Part shown: in pieces, positions 58,001 to 64,000 of the stretch
Layout of the letters: every line of letters starts with the position of its first letter
Position numbering within the stretch: position 1 is the stretch's first letter
The notes under the pieces: model-generated
Told to the model about the DNA's origin: nothing
The model's database searches: none
Seen by the model: the letters and a program-made list of their open reading frames with translations, nothing else
Position numbers and translations under genes: made by a program
NCBI GenBank assembly: GCA_001796315.1
Contig: MGME01000026.1
Span: forward strand, 1-64,000
Direction of reading: 5' to 3'
DNA from: Chlamydiae bacterium RIFCSPLOWO2_12_FULL_49_12
GTDB taxonomy: Bacteria > Chlamydiota > Chlamydiia > Chlamydiales > Rhabdochlamydiaceae
Length of the DNA stretch: 64,000 nucleotides

Positions 58001-58697
58001 CCCAATTGACCTCTGCAATGTAAAAGCTAATGAAAAGTTCTAAGAAGACAATGCGAATCCTCTTGGGCAATTGAAGCAAAGAGGGCTCAAAGTGAATCTC
58101 ATACTTCTTTTCTTTTTCCTGAAGCTCAAACAACCGCTTGGACAGATCCGCCCAAAAAGAGAGCTCATACTGCAGCTCCAGACTCGGCCTTCCCTCACGC
58201 CACAACTTCAGCTCATCGAAGGGAAGCTTCGAGAATTTAAGAGAGGTCTCTTCTGTCTCCACTCTCCTTTCAAAGAGAATCTTCTCTATTGTCCTCTTGC
58301 CGGATGCGTTTTGCGCTTGTAATGAAAAGAGCTCCTTTCCCGTCTGAGAAAAGAGAGCGACTTCCAAATCTTTACCTTTTTTGAAAATTCCCGGATCGAA
58401 CCCATGACGCAAAGCAGCCATCCAGCAGAGCTGATTCCACAGAGATTCCCGATGTCTGACGTGGAGAGGATCGGCTCCTTTTAAAAAGATCCTCTCAAGG
58501 GCTTTGTTAAAATGCGGGCACTCCTCTTTCTTTTCTGCCTCATTGCAGGTACAGAAGCGGTCTAAAATCCTCCCCTCGTCATCCAGCTGCAAAAAAGGCC
58601 AAAAGGAGCGCTTCTTGCGAAGGTCGATCACCTCGATCTGATAGGTTCCTTCAGAAAAGAGAAGCTGACCTATTTTTAGCTTGGAAAAAGAAGTCAA
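55011..58697 (-). CDS. SNF2-family helicase with SWIM zinc finger (second copy, CT555-type)
   Basis: The 1228-residue protein has an N-terminal SWIM finger (C-T-C-N ... E-C-P-H-F, about 49-63), a very long unassigned middle with repeated G-W-I-x-I/V/L-P/E-x-x-G-F-Y units (W-I-F-I-P-N-H-G-F-Y, W-V-Y-V-E-E-K-G-F-Y, W-I-Y-L-K-D-K-G-F-Y) and a SNF2 ATPase. Motif I is D-D-M-G-L-G-K-T-H-Q, motif II is D-E-L-Q rather than D-E-A-Q, and the C-terminal motifs are G-V-G-I-D-L-T-A-A and Q-A-T-D-R-V-H-R-I-G-Q. The only in-frame start after the upstream stop is TTG at 58697, without a ribosome binding site. It is paralogous to the gene at 29740. Confidence 0.9.
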   Translation of the reverse strand: MTSFSKLKIGQLLFSEGTYQIEVIDLRKKRSFWPFLQLDDEGRILDRFCTCNEAEKKEECPHFNKALERIFLKGADPLHVRHRESLWNQLCWMAALRHGFDPGIFKKGKDLEVALFSQTGKELFSLQAQNASGKRTIEKILFERRVETEETSLKFSKLPFDELKLWREGRPSLELQYELSFWADLSKRLFELQEKEKKYEIHFEPSLLQLPKRIRIVFLELFISFYIAEVNWERLIPSLSTVKSPLLVYEIPRRAIEKIFYDKEKKSLFIEHAKIQEERREAQKRNEQRIGEWIFIPNHGFYPASFEPLLLEKEVKEERIGALLHNHPRLLEKYLVNEPIHRGFYSLSYLLELTEQRGLIISSYLLEAGDLERPLSARFNHWVYVEEKGFYQVKAPLFEEKETSIPLNRLSDFVFKHRNFLNQFSGFEIHLSAIEAQLSFSVSEEGSLSIKPHFELLEEEKEAMDVGAWIYLKDKGFYLKMTRAKEAFLKEGECVLPEKVSSFIHRYKEELELCPLFFTQEEVLERVALDISLSSKGSVVVTPRYLFKKGVDSSKVKLYHDLIFREGKGFSWIPSEMRLPEQYTQERIISSLDLHHFLSFELKALFSFIRSLDPRLTAPKWLSLRLHELKRDTKTTMPTWIVRLTYESDLGEVLLMEIWKALAERKRHLFSNAGLLFFPQQRFNWLKGLSGRKFLQKGKFLRLTTLDWVRLSVLEKMQEPSGDTLKGRRTLKLLESFRAFETKEPLNPEGLLSKLRPYQETGSQWLWFLYSNGLSGLLCDDMGLGKTHQAMALLASAKNYKGEAKGKYLVVCPTSVLYHWEELLRRYLPSMQAALFHGPFRKLPKSCDLLLTSYGIVRSERELLSSMRFDIVIFDELQAAKNPKSQTHRVLKTLDANMRVGLTGTPIENRLMELKALFDIVIPTYLPAESHFRQLFVNPIEKNQDQEKIGLLRKLIRPFILRRKKKEVLFELPEKSEEIAYCPLSEEQRLLYEEVVTGHKEGLLNKLKNREEPVPYLHIFSLLSTLKQICDHPALYHQRLEEASRHRSGKWELYSELLQESLDSGQKLVVFSQYLGMLDIIEADLREKKIAYAAIRGSTRDRKTPLERFRDDPSCAVFVASLKAAGVGIDLTAASVVIHYDRWWNPAKENQATDRVHRIGQSRGVQVFKMVTKGSIEEHIHSLIEKKKGLAEQAIAYDDQDQIKTLDREELIELLGHLELPVESGALS

Positions 58698-58770
58698 GAA
58701 AAAATCCTAAACGTGCGTACCATCGCTGTTTTTAGTGTGCATCTACAAAGATACACTCTGCAAGGCGCTA

Positions 58771-59910
58771 TCAAGTCAGGGCGCATTCGAACAAAGCCTC
58801 TTCCAGAGGAAAAAACTCTACGCCGAGCTCTTCTCCCAGAGCAATAAAGACATCGCGGTTAGTCAGTTTTCCCAGACAGACATTGACTCCCTGAGCCAGG
58901 CCCGGATCCCTTCGAACCGCCTCCCTGTATCCCTTGCGTGCAATCTCTTTGACATAGGGCAGGGTGGCGTTTGTCAAGGCAAGAGTCGAGCTGCGCGCGA
59001 CGGCTCCCGGCATATTAGTGACACAATAGTGAATCACCCCATCTACCTCATAAAAGGGGTTAGAGTGAGAGGTGGGGCGAGAGGTTTCGGCGCACCCGCC
59101 CTGATCGATCGCAACGTCGACGATGACGGAGCCCTTTTTCATCTTCTGGATCATCTTGCGCGTGACAAGCTTGGGAGCGCATTGTCCCGGGATCAGAACG
59201 CCGCCGATGACAAGGTCGGCTTCCATAACCGCTTCCTCAAGAGAGCTGGGCGTGGAATAGAGCGCCTTGAGCCGAGGGCCGAAGAGATCGTCAAGTTCTC
59301 GGATACGGCTTAAGTTGTTGTCGAGAATAGTGACATCGGCTCCAAGCCCCATCGCCATGCGGGCGGCATTGGTCCCGACGATTCCCCCGCCTATCACTAC
59401 AACTTTGCCGGGAGAGACCCCGGGCACGCCGCCGAGAAGCACGCCCCTTCCTCCATTGGCCATTTGCAAGGCATGCGCTCCCACCTGGATCGAAACACGT
59501 CCGGCAATTTCGCTCATCGGAATGAGCAGGGGAAGACGACCCAGGCGATCGGTGACCGTCTCATAGGCGATGGCCACTACACCCTGTTTCAATAGATGCC
59601 TTGCCTGCTCGGGATCGGGGGCAAGGTGGAGGTAACAGAAAAGGATCTGTCCTTCGTAGAGCAGAGGAAATTCCGAGGCTTGAGGCTCTTTGACCTTTAG
59701 AATCAGCTCCGATTCATAGACGACGGCAGGAGATGCGACAATCTGCGCGCCGGCCTCTTGATACATCTCATCGGTAAAACCGATCCTCTCTCCCGCCTTT
59801 GTCTGAACAAAAAGAGCGTGTCCCTCTTGAACGAGCGCTTTGATCATCGCTGGAGTTGCCCCAACACGGTATTCATGATCTTTGATCTCTTTTGGAATTC
59901 CAATCTTCAT
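58771..59910 (-). CDS. ald: Alanine dehydrogenase
   Basis: The 379-residue enzyme interconverts L-alanine and pyruvate with NAD and ammonia. Substrate-binding K74 and H95 lie in V-K-E-P and C-Y-L-H-L-A-P, the dinucleotide loop is V-I-G-G-G-I-V-G-T-N-A-A, and the catalytic aspartate is in V-D-V-A-I-D-Q-G-G. The ATG at 59910 is preceded by AGGAAAG and gives the family start M-K-I-G-I-P-K-E-I-K. It follows dapF by 20 bases at the end of the run glyA-clpP-dapF-ald, an amino-acid context that suits peptidoglycan building blocks. Confidence 0.94.
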   Translation of the reverse strand: MKIGIPKEIKDHEYRVGATPAMIKALVQEGHALFVQTKAGERIGFTDEMYQEAGAQIVASPAVVYESELILKVKEPQASEFPLLYEGQILFCYLHLAPDPEQARHLLKQGVVAIAYETVTDRLGRLPLLIPMSEIAGRVSIQVGAHALQMANGGRGVLLGGVPGVSPGKVVVIGGGIVGTNAARMAMGLGADVTILDNNLSRIRELDDLFGPRLKALYSTPSSLEEAVMEADLVIGGVLIPGQCAPKLVTRKMIQKMKKGSVIVDVAIDQGGCAETSRPTSHSNPFYEVDGVIHYCVTNMPGAVARSSTLALTNATLPYVKEIARKGYREAVRRDPGLAQGVNVCLGKLTNRDVFIALGEELGVEFFPLEEALFECALT

Positions 59911-59930
59911 AGCTTTCCTCATATTTTTAA

Positions 59931-60749
59931 TCATACAGTAATACACTGAACCTCTTTTTGAGAGAAATGGCCCTTAAAGACAAAAGTCGCGCCTCCCACC
60001 ATTTCAATCTCCTCATCTCTGGACAGGCGAATATTTAACTCCTCTTTAGAGGACATGATCATTTTGATGGGGCTAACGCAGCCCAGCATCCGACAAGCCG
60101 CAAGGGCCGCCGCAGCGGCGCCCGTTCCACATGCTAAAGTCTCCGCTTCTACTCCCCTCTCATAGACGCGCATCTGCAGTGCGGAAGGGGCAAGCTCCGA
60201 AACAAAATTGACATTCACTCCTTGCGGCTGAAAGAGCGGATGCCAGCGGATCTCTCTTCCAAGCTCTTCAACCGCTATCTGATTCACATCATCGACAAAA
60301 ACCACCGCATGAGGCACGCCGATGTGAATAAAGTGAGCTGTCATCTCTTTCCCTTCAAGAGAAAGGTTGACATTCCAAGAGACCTTCTCCGCTCTTCCCA
60401 TCTGAACGGAAACCTCCTCTCCTTCAAAGCTGCATTTGTAGAGCTTTCCCCCTGCTAAAATAGAGTTTGTAGAATGGGCCAGCCCGAGGGCGCGCAAAAA
60501 AGTCATCAAACAGCGAAGGCCGTTGCCGCACATGGCGACCTCTTTTCCATCCGCATTGAAGATGCGCATCCAGTAATCGGCCTGTAAAGAGTTCTGCAGC
60601 AAAATGAGCCCGTCGGCGCCAATCCCCGTCCTGCGCCTGCACAAGCGGGAAATCAGGGAAGAATCCTCTGTGGAAAAACTCTCTTGACGATCGTCGATTA
60701 AAATAAAGTCATTTCCCAGGCCATGATATTTCGAAAAGGGAAAATGCAT
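59931..60749 (-). CDS. dapF: Diaminopimelate epimerase
   Basis: The 272-residue cofactor-free epimerase makes meso-diaminopimelate for peptidoglycan. The two catalytic cysteines are C74 (M-C-G-N-G-L-R-C) and C207 (A-C-G-T-G-A-A). K-Y-H-G-L-G-N-D-F at the start is also diagnostic. In chlamydiae DapF has been reported to act as a glutamate racemase as well, since murI is missing. It follows clpP by 37 bases, the order glyA-clpP-dapF being that of CT432-CT431-CT430. Confidence 0.95.
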   Translation of the reverse strand: MHFPFSKYHGLGNDFILIDDRQESFSTEDSSLISRLCRRRTGIGADGLILLQNSLQADYWMRIFNADGKEVAMCGNGLRCLMTFLRALGLAHSTNSILAGGKLYKCSFEGEEVSVQMGRAEKVSWNVNLSLEGKEMTAHFIHIGVPHAVVFVDDVNQIAVEELGREIRWHPLFQPQGVNVNFVSELAPSALQMRVYERGVEAETLACGTGAAAAALAACRMLGCVSPIKMIMSSKEELNIRLSRDEEIEMVGGATFVFKGHFSQKEVQCITV

Positions 60750-60786
60750 CGCTTATTCCACCCTCCGGTGAAATGTCAAGAGGGAT

Positions 60787-61380
60787 CTACAGTTCAGTAT
60801 AAGAAGAGATCACCCTGTCCAAGAGCCCAAAATGCTTGGCCTCCTCGGCTGACATCCAGGTATCGCGATCGATGGCCTTCTCCACCACGCTCTCAGCCTT
60901 TCCCGTCGCAGAAGTATAGAGCGCGACGAGCATCGAGCGCGTTTTAAGCATCTCTTTGGCTTGAATATCGAGATCGGTTGCCTGTCCTCTCATGACGCCT
61001 CCAATGGAGGGCTGGTGGATCATGATCCGCGCATACTTGGTTGCAAAGCGCCGTCCTGGGGCGGCAGAGAGAGACAAGACGGAGCCCATCGAGGCTGCAA
61101 GGCCGGTCACCAAAGTGGTGACAGGAGAAGAGACCATCTTCACTTGGTCCCAAATGGCGAAACCGGAATCGATCGACCCACCCGGAGAATTGATCACAAA
61201 GAGAATCGGCTTTCCGGGATCGGTTAACTCAAGATACCAGAGTTTTCGGATCGCGTCTCGCGCCGTCTCATCATCGACAGGCCCGGAGAAAAAGAGACGC
61301 CTGGCTCTTAAGAGCGCTTCATCGATCTTATCTTCAAGAAATCTAAATCCCATCTCCTCTTTGTCATTCTGCTTTGCCAT
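60787..61380 (-). CDS. clpP: ATP-dependent Clp protease proteolytic subunit (glyA-linked paralogue)
   Basis: The 197-residue ClpP paralogue retains a triad: S97 (G-L-A-A-S-M-G-S), H122 (I-M-I-H-Q-P) and D173 (I-D-R-D-T-W-M). It lacks the usual N-terminal gate residues, starting instead [11 protein letters not shown]. The ATG at 61380 with AAGGTG upstream is chosen; the longer frame would read through a repeat fragment. In chlamydiae the two ClpP types form one hetero-tetradecamer. Confidence 0.93.
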   Translation of the reverse strand: MAKQNDKEEMGFRFLEDKIDEALLRARRLFFSGPVDDETARDAIRKLWYLELTDPGKPILFVINSPGGSIDSGFAIWDQVKMVSSPVTTLVTGLAASMGSVLSLSAAPGRRFATKYARIMIHQPSIGGVMRGQATDLDIQAKEMLKTRSMLVALYTSATGKAESVVEKAIDRDTWMSAEEAKHFGLLDRVISSYTEL

Positions 61381-61436
61381 CGTCTGCACCTTTTTAGTCA
61401 AGTCATGGATGAAAAAAGTATTATTGGCTGCTTTCC

Positions 61437-61499
61437 AATTAATTGCAACCTGGGAGCCGCTCTCCCGAAAGATGGCGTCAAAAAACGTACAAAGTCGAG
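61437..61499. repeat. Family A element, right half only
   Basis: These 63 bases match the right part of the copy at 63572 (about 63671-63733) at 57 of 63 positions, including GGGAGCCGCTCTCCCGAAAGA and TACAAAGTCGAG. The left half is absent. The fragment lies between glyA and clpP. Confidence 0.8.
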
Positions 61500-61516
61500 C
61501 AAATGTCGAAAGCCGC

Positions 61517-62977
61517 TTAAACAACGATTTCAGGATAGAGGGGAAAGCGTTCCAAGAGGCCGCAGGCAGTAACGCGCGCTCTTTTTAACGCAGCAACATC
61601 CTGCTCATACAGCGCGCGGCTTTTAGGTGCGCTTTTACAGGCAGTTAGAAGGCCGTGAATCGCCTCTGCAATCTCTTGCATCTCTTTTTCTTTCATCCCC
61701 AGCGTCGTGACGGCGGGCGTTCCAATGCGAACGCCTGAGGTAAACCAGGGTCCCTGAGAGTCGCAAGGGATCATGTTTCTGTTGACTGTAAAGAGCGCCT
61801 CCCTCAGGGCATTTTCCGCCTGCCTGCCCGTCAGTCCATACGTGGCTGCGACATCGATTAGCACAAGATGGTTGTCCGTCCCGCCCGTGACAACTTTTGC
61901 CCCCCTCTCCATCAGCGCGGCGGCAAAGACGCGCGCATTGCCGACAACTTGACGGGCATATGTTTGAAACTCTGAAGTGCCGGCCTCCTTGAAAGCGACC
62001 GCCTTGGCTGCCATCACATGGGGAAGCGGCCCCCCCAGCACAAGCGGACATCCCTTGTCGACAGCCTCTCGATATTCTTTTTTGCAAAGGATCAAGCCTC
62101 CACGAGGACCTCGCAGCGTCTTATGCGTCGTCGACGTGACGATGTCCGCGTAAGGGATAGGATTAAACTCGTTCGTGAAGACCTTTCCAGCGACAAGGCC
62201 GGCAAAGTGAGCCATATCGACAAGAAGCACCGCCTGCACACTGTCGGCAATCTCTCTCATCCGAGCAAAGTCGATCTTCCTGGGATAGGCGGAGTAGCCT
62301 GCGACTAAGATGAGAGGTTTGACTTCCTTAACCCTTCTTTCAAGCTCCTGATAGTCGATGAGCTCTGTTTTAGGATTGACATCATAGGGGAAGCTCCTGA
62401 AAACCTTGGAGGAGACGTTGAGGCGATAGCCATGAGTCAGATGGCCGCCGCTTTGAAGAGAGAGACCCATCATCTTTTGATTGACGAGGAGCTGGCGCAC
62501 GCGCTCATACTCCTCATCCGTCAGCTCATCGACCTTTTTCTTTCCTAACCGCTCGATCTCCTTGTCCTGGATGCGATGCACCAAAACGGACCAATAGGCC
62601 ACAAGATTGGCATCGGCTCCCGAGTGAGGCTGCACATAGGCGTGATCACAGCCAAAGAGGCTCTTTGCCTCCTCAGAGGCAAGCTGCTCCACGCGATCTA
62701 CCTGATCGCACCCCGCATAAAAGCGGTGATAGGCAGACCCTTCGGCATACTTGTCCGTAAAAAGATTGCCCATGGCAAGCTGCACGGCAAGAGAAGAGAA
62801 ATTCTCCGAAGCGATCAGCTTCAGGTGGGAACGCTGATCCTTCAATTCAGAAAGAATCGCATCGGCAACCTCGGAAGAGACGCTTTGCAGATGGTCAATG
62901 GCCGCAAGATAGGCTATCGCCGCACGGCTGCGATTGCCTTCGGGAACGGTTTGTAAGTAGCGTGTGAGATGCGACAT
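61517..62977 (-). CDS. glyA: Serine hydroxymethyltransferase
   Basis: The 486-residue PLP enzyme converts serine to glycine, loading tetrahydrofolate. The PLP lysine is in [14 protein letters not shown], and Y-A-E-G and H-S-G-A-D-A-N motifs are present. It is about 70 residues longer than E. coli GlyA, with an insertion around residues 130-190 ([14 protein letters not shown]), which is characteristic of chlamydial GlyA. Chlamydial GlyA has been reported to racemise alanine, supplying D-Ala in the absence of alr. First gene of the glyA-clpP-dapF-ald run. Confidence 0.96.
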   Translation of the reverse strand: MSHLTRYLQTVPEGNRSRAAIAYLAAIDHLQSVSSEVADAILSELKDQRSHLKLIASENFSSLAVQLAMGNLFTDKYAEGSAYHRFYAGCDQVDRVEQLASEEAKSLFGCDHAYVQPHSGADANLVAYWSVLVHRIQDKEIERLGKKKVDELTDEEYERVRQLLVNQKMMGLSLQSGGHLTHGYRLNVSSKVFRSFPYDVNPKTELIDYQELERRVKEVKPLILVAGYSAYPRKIDFARMREIADSVQAVLLVDMAHFAGLVAGKVFTNEFNPIPYADIVTSTTHKTLRGPRGGLILCKKEYREAVDKGCPLVLGGPLPHVMAAKAVAFKEAGTSEFQTYARQVVGNARVFAAALMERGAKVVTGGTDNHLVLIDVAATYGLTGRQAENALREALFTVNRNMIPCDSQGPWFTSGVRIGTPAVTTLGMKEKEMQEIAEAIHGLLTACKSAPKSRALYEQDVAALKRARVTACGLLERFPLYPEIVV

Positions 62978-63028
62978 CGCTTCCAGATTGTGTCACACTT
63001 CGGAAAAAAAGCAAAACCCGATCGGATC

Positions 63029-63193
63029 TATACCGAACGCACTTCAAAAATGGGCATTTCGGCTGCGCCAAAGCCTCGCGGTTCGACGGCTCGACTCTCG
63101 CCCCATATTAGAAATATGGGGCGAGATGCGATCGTTGAACTGCGAGAGCTTTCGCGTCGGCCCAAATCCAATTTTTCAAGTGCGTTCGGTATA
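63029..63193. repeat. Family B palindromic element, complete copy (165 bp)
   Basis: Same ends (TATACCGAACGCACTTC ... AGTGCGTTCGGTATA) and exactly the same length as the copy at 47445. The top is CGCCCCATATTAGAAATATGGGGCG. It lies just upstream of glyA. Confidence 0.87.
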
Positions 63194-63233
63194 TTCTCTC
63201 GACTCCAGGTTGAGAGCGGTTATACCCCGCGCT

Positions 63234-63422
63234 TTAGAAAGTTCCGTAACCACATTGTCTTTCGTAGAATGGTTGCGATTCCTCGGGATTTTTTGCCAAG
63301 AAGCCGTATCTCTCTATGACTTTTTTCGTCTTGGCTTCGTCTTTTAAAGGTTCTTTTATCACTTGGGTATTTGATTGAATCTCATGAGAGATTCGCGCCC
63401 AAAATGTTGTTGGTGCAGCCAT
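63234..63422 (-). CDS. Small hypothetical protein
   Basis: A 62-residue charged product (S-H-E-I-Q-S-N-T-Q-V-I-K-E-P; K-T-K-K-V-I-E-R-Y-G-F-L-A-K-N-P-E-E-S). AAGGAG lies 8 bases before the ATG, which supports real translation. The upstream stretch is very AT-rich with several possible -10 boxes. No family is recognised; it may be a standalone small protein of the accessory gene pool. Confidence 0.5.
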   Translation of the reverse strand: MAAPTTFWARISHEIQSNTQVIKEPLKDEAKTKKVIERYGFLAKNPEESQPFYERQCGYGTF

Positions 63423-63571
63423 TATCTTCTCCTTTGCATTAAGTTAATATTTACTAGATCGCAATAATATCATTTATTATCGCAAACTTAAGTAAGATTA
63501 TACTCTACTTTTAATTAACATAAAATAAACAATTTAATTTAATGTAAACCCTTTCCCTTAAAAAAGTTGTA
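63423..63571. other. AT-rich intergenic stretch
   Basis: This 149-base region upstream of the minus-strand small gene is markedly AT-rich. It contains a repeat of TGCGAT around AATAATAT...ATTATT on the minus strand. It probably holds the small gene's promoter; no gene is seen. Confidence 0.35.
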
Positions 63572-63735
63572 ACCTCGACTTTGCACATTTTTTGACAGAC
63601 GGATTTCGAGGAGGCGGCTTTCAGGTTGTAATTAATTTCGAAGGAAGGGTTAAATCAACCCTTCCTGAGAAATTAATTACAAGATGGGAGCCGCTCTCCC
63701 GAAAGACGGCCTCAAAAAATGTACAAAGTCGAGGT
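63572..63735. repeat. Family A palindromic element, copy 4 (164 bp)
   Basis: ACCTCGACTTTGCACATTTTTTGA pairs with the right end TCAAAAAATGTACAAAGTCGAGGT with few mismatches. Inside, GAGGCGGCT faces GGAGCCGCTC, TTGTAATTAATTTC pairs with GAAATTAATTACAA, and AAGGGTT-AAATC-AACCCTT is the tip. It is the best copy for defining the family's layout. Confidence 0.85.
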
Positions 63736-63780
63736 AACACCTCTCCCCTTCTCCTTCCTTCTCAAAGGAGCAGTTTTTCC

Positions 63781-63808
63781 TTGAGATAAATGAGTGAGTG
63801 GAGATAAT
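63781..63808 (+). promoter_or_regulatory. Candidate promoter for the last gene
   Basis: TTGAGA (63781-63786), 16 bases and GATAAT (63803-63808) each differ from consensus by one base. The palindrome GATAATTATC overlaps the -10 box. The ATG follows at 63846. Confidence 0.5.
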
Positions 63809-63845
63809 TATCTTCGATTATCAATTAAAGCCACGCTAAGGATCC

Positions 63846-64000
63846 ATGCAAGAGCAATTAAAGCCTATCCTTGAGATTCAGGAATATGACATGAAGATGA
63901 TCCGTCTGTCGCGAGTCAAAAAAGAGCGCCAAACGGAATTGAAGCAGATCGAAGATCTGCGCCGCGATCTGAAAGGACAATTCGAGGAAAAGGATAAAGA
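63846..64000 (+). CDS. Coiled-coil/zinc-ribbon protein, CT398-like (3' end outside window)
   Basis: Only the first 51 codons are present. They encode a helical start, Q-E-Q-L-K-P-I-L-E-I-Q-E-Y-D-M-K-M-I-R-L, followed by charged coiled coil, the typical beginning of the C4-type zinc-ribbon family (CT398 in C. trachomatis), in which a long helical hairpin precedes a zinc ribbon. AAGGA lies 4 bases before the ATG. The zinc site would be beyond the window, so the call rests on the N-terminus alone. Confidence 0.6.
   Translation, partial: MQEQLKPILEIQEYDMKMIRLSRVKKERQTELKQIEDLRRDLKGQFEEKDK

Noticed and set aside
61381-61524. N-terminal extension of the glyA-linked ClpP
   Set aside because: The extra 48 residues would be translated from a family A repeat fragment; the ATG at 61380 has a good ribosome binding site and gives a normal length.

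Overview
The window reads as the chromosome of a Chlamydiales bacterium, most likely an environmental 'Chlamydia-like' species rather than Chlamydia itself. The evidence is gene order. From 33.7 to 37.0 kb come tig-clpP-clpX, and next to them on the other strand SNF2 helicase-mreB-pckG, the same block as CT705-CT710 of C. trachomatis. From 37.7 to 52.3 kb lies the type III secretion block chaperone-cdsD-E-F-G-CT668-N-O-P-Q-pkn5-cdsC (CT663-CT674). Other chlamydial neighbourhoods are rpsD-nfo, kdsA-(lptC)-lptA-lptB and glyA-clpP-dapF. Genes absent from, or different in, the pathogenic chlamydiae point to an amoeba-type relative: asnS, alanine dehydrogenase, a heptosyltransferase-like enzyme, a bactofilin-type membrane protein, an ankyrin-like repeat protein and a very long secretin. 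The family within the order cannot be fixed from this window.

Layout. 0-1.6 kb: 3' part of a 37-residue-repeat protein. 1.8-4.8 kb: rpsD, nfo, asnS. 4.9-7.1 kb (minus): bactofilin-like protein and rlmN. 7.4-9.3 kb: three tiny proline-rich genes, rluD and a KH-domain protein. 9.4-14.2 kb (minus): DHH-type protein, tRNA-Arg and a secretin paralogue. 14.5-17.9 kb: lipase-fold/TPR protein, a broken CYTH gene and an unknown gene. 18.0-22.4 kb: dapB-kdsA-lptC-lptA-lptB, overlapping genes for peptidoglycan precursor, Kdo synthesis and LPS export. 22.7-26.4 kb: glycosyltransferase, ndk, then an accessory patch with a deaminase-fold toxin-like protein, two long palindromic elements and an orphan NHLP-type RiPP precursor. 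26.4-37.5 kb: dtd, pckG, mreB, SNF2, tRNA-Gly, tig, clpP, clpX. 37.7-52.3 kb: type III secretion. 52.4-63.0 kb: lipoprotein, YidD-like protein, der, second SNF2, ald, dapF, clpP, glyA. The window ends in the start of a coiled-coil/zinc-ribbon protein.

The most striking unexplained signal is a set of intergenic palindromic elements. Family A has ends CTCGACTTTG...CAAAGTCGAG and variable length. Family B is exactly 165 bp in three complete copies, with TATAC...GTATA ends and a conserved inner core. Family C is about 72 bp, abuts or overlaps stop codons and shares a loop motif. In families A and B the arm sequences differ between copies while pairing is kept, and in family B length and register are kept too, so structure rather than sequence seems conserved. 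Other notable items are the deaminase-like protein, the orphan NHLP peptide, the eleven N-domain modules of CdsC, and a kinase fused to a degenerate SpoIIE-like domain.
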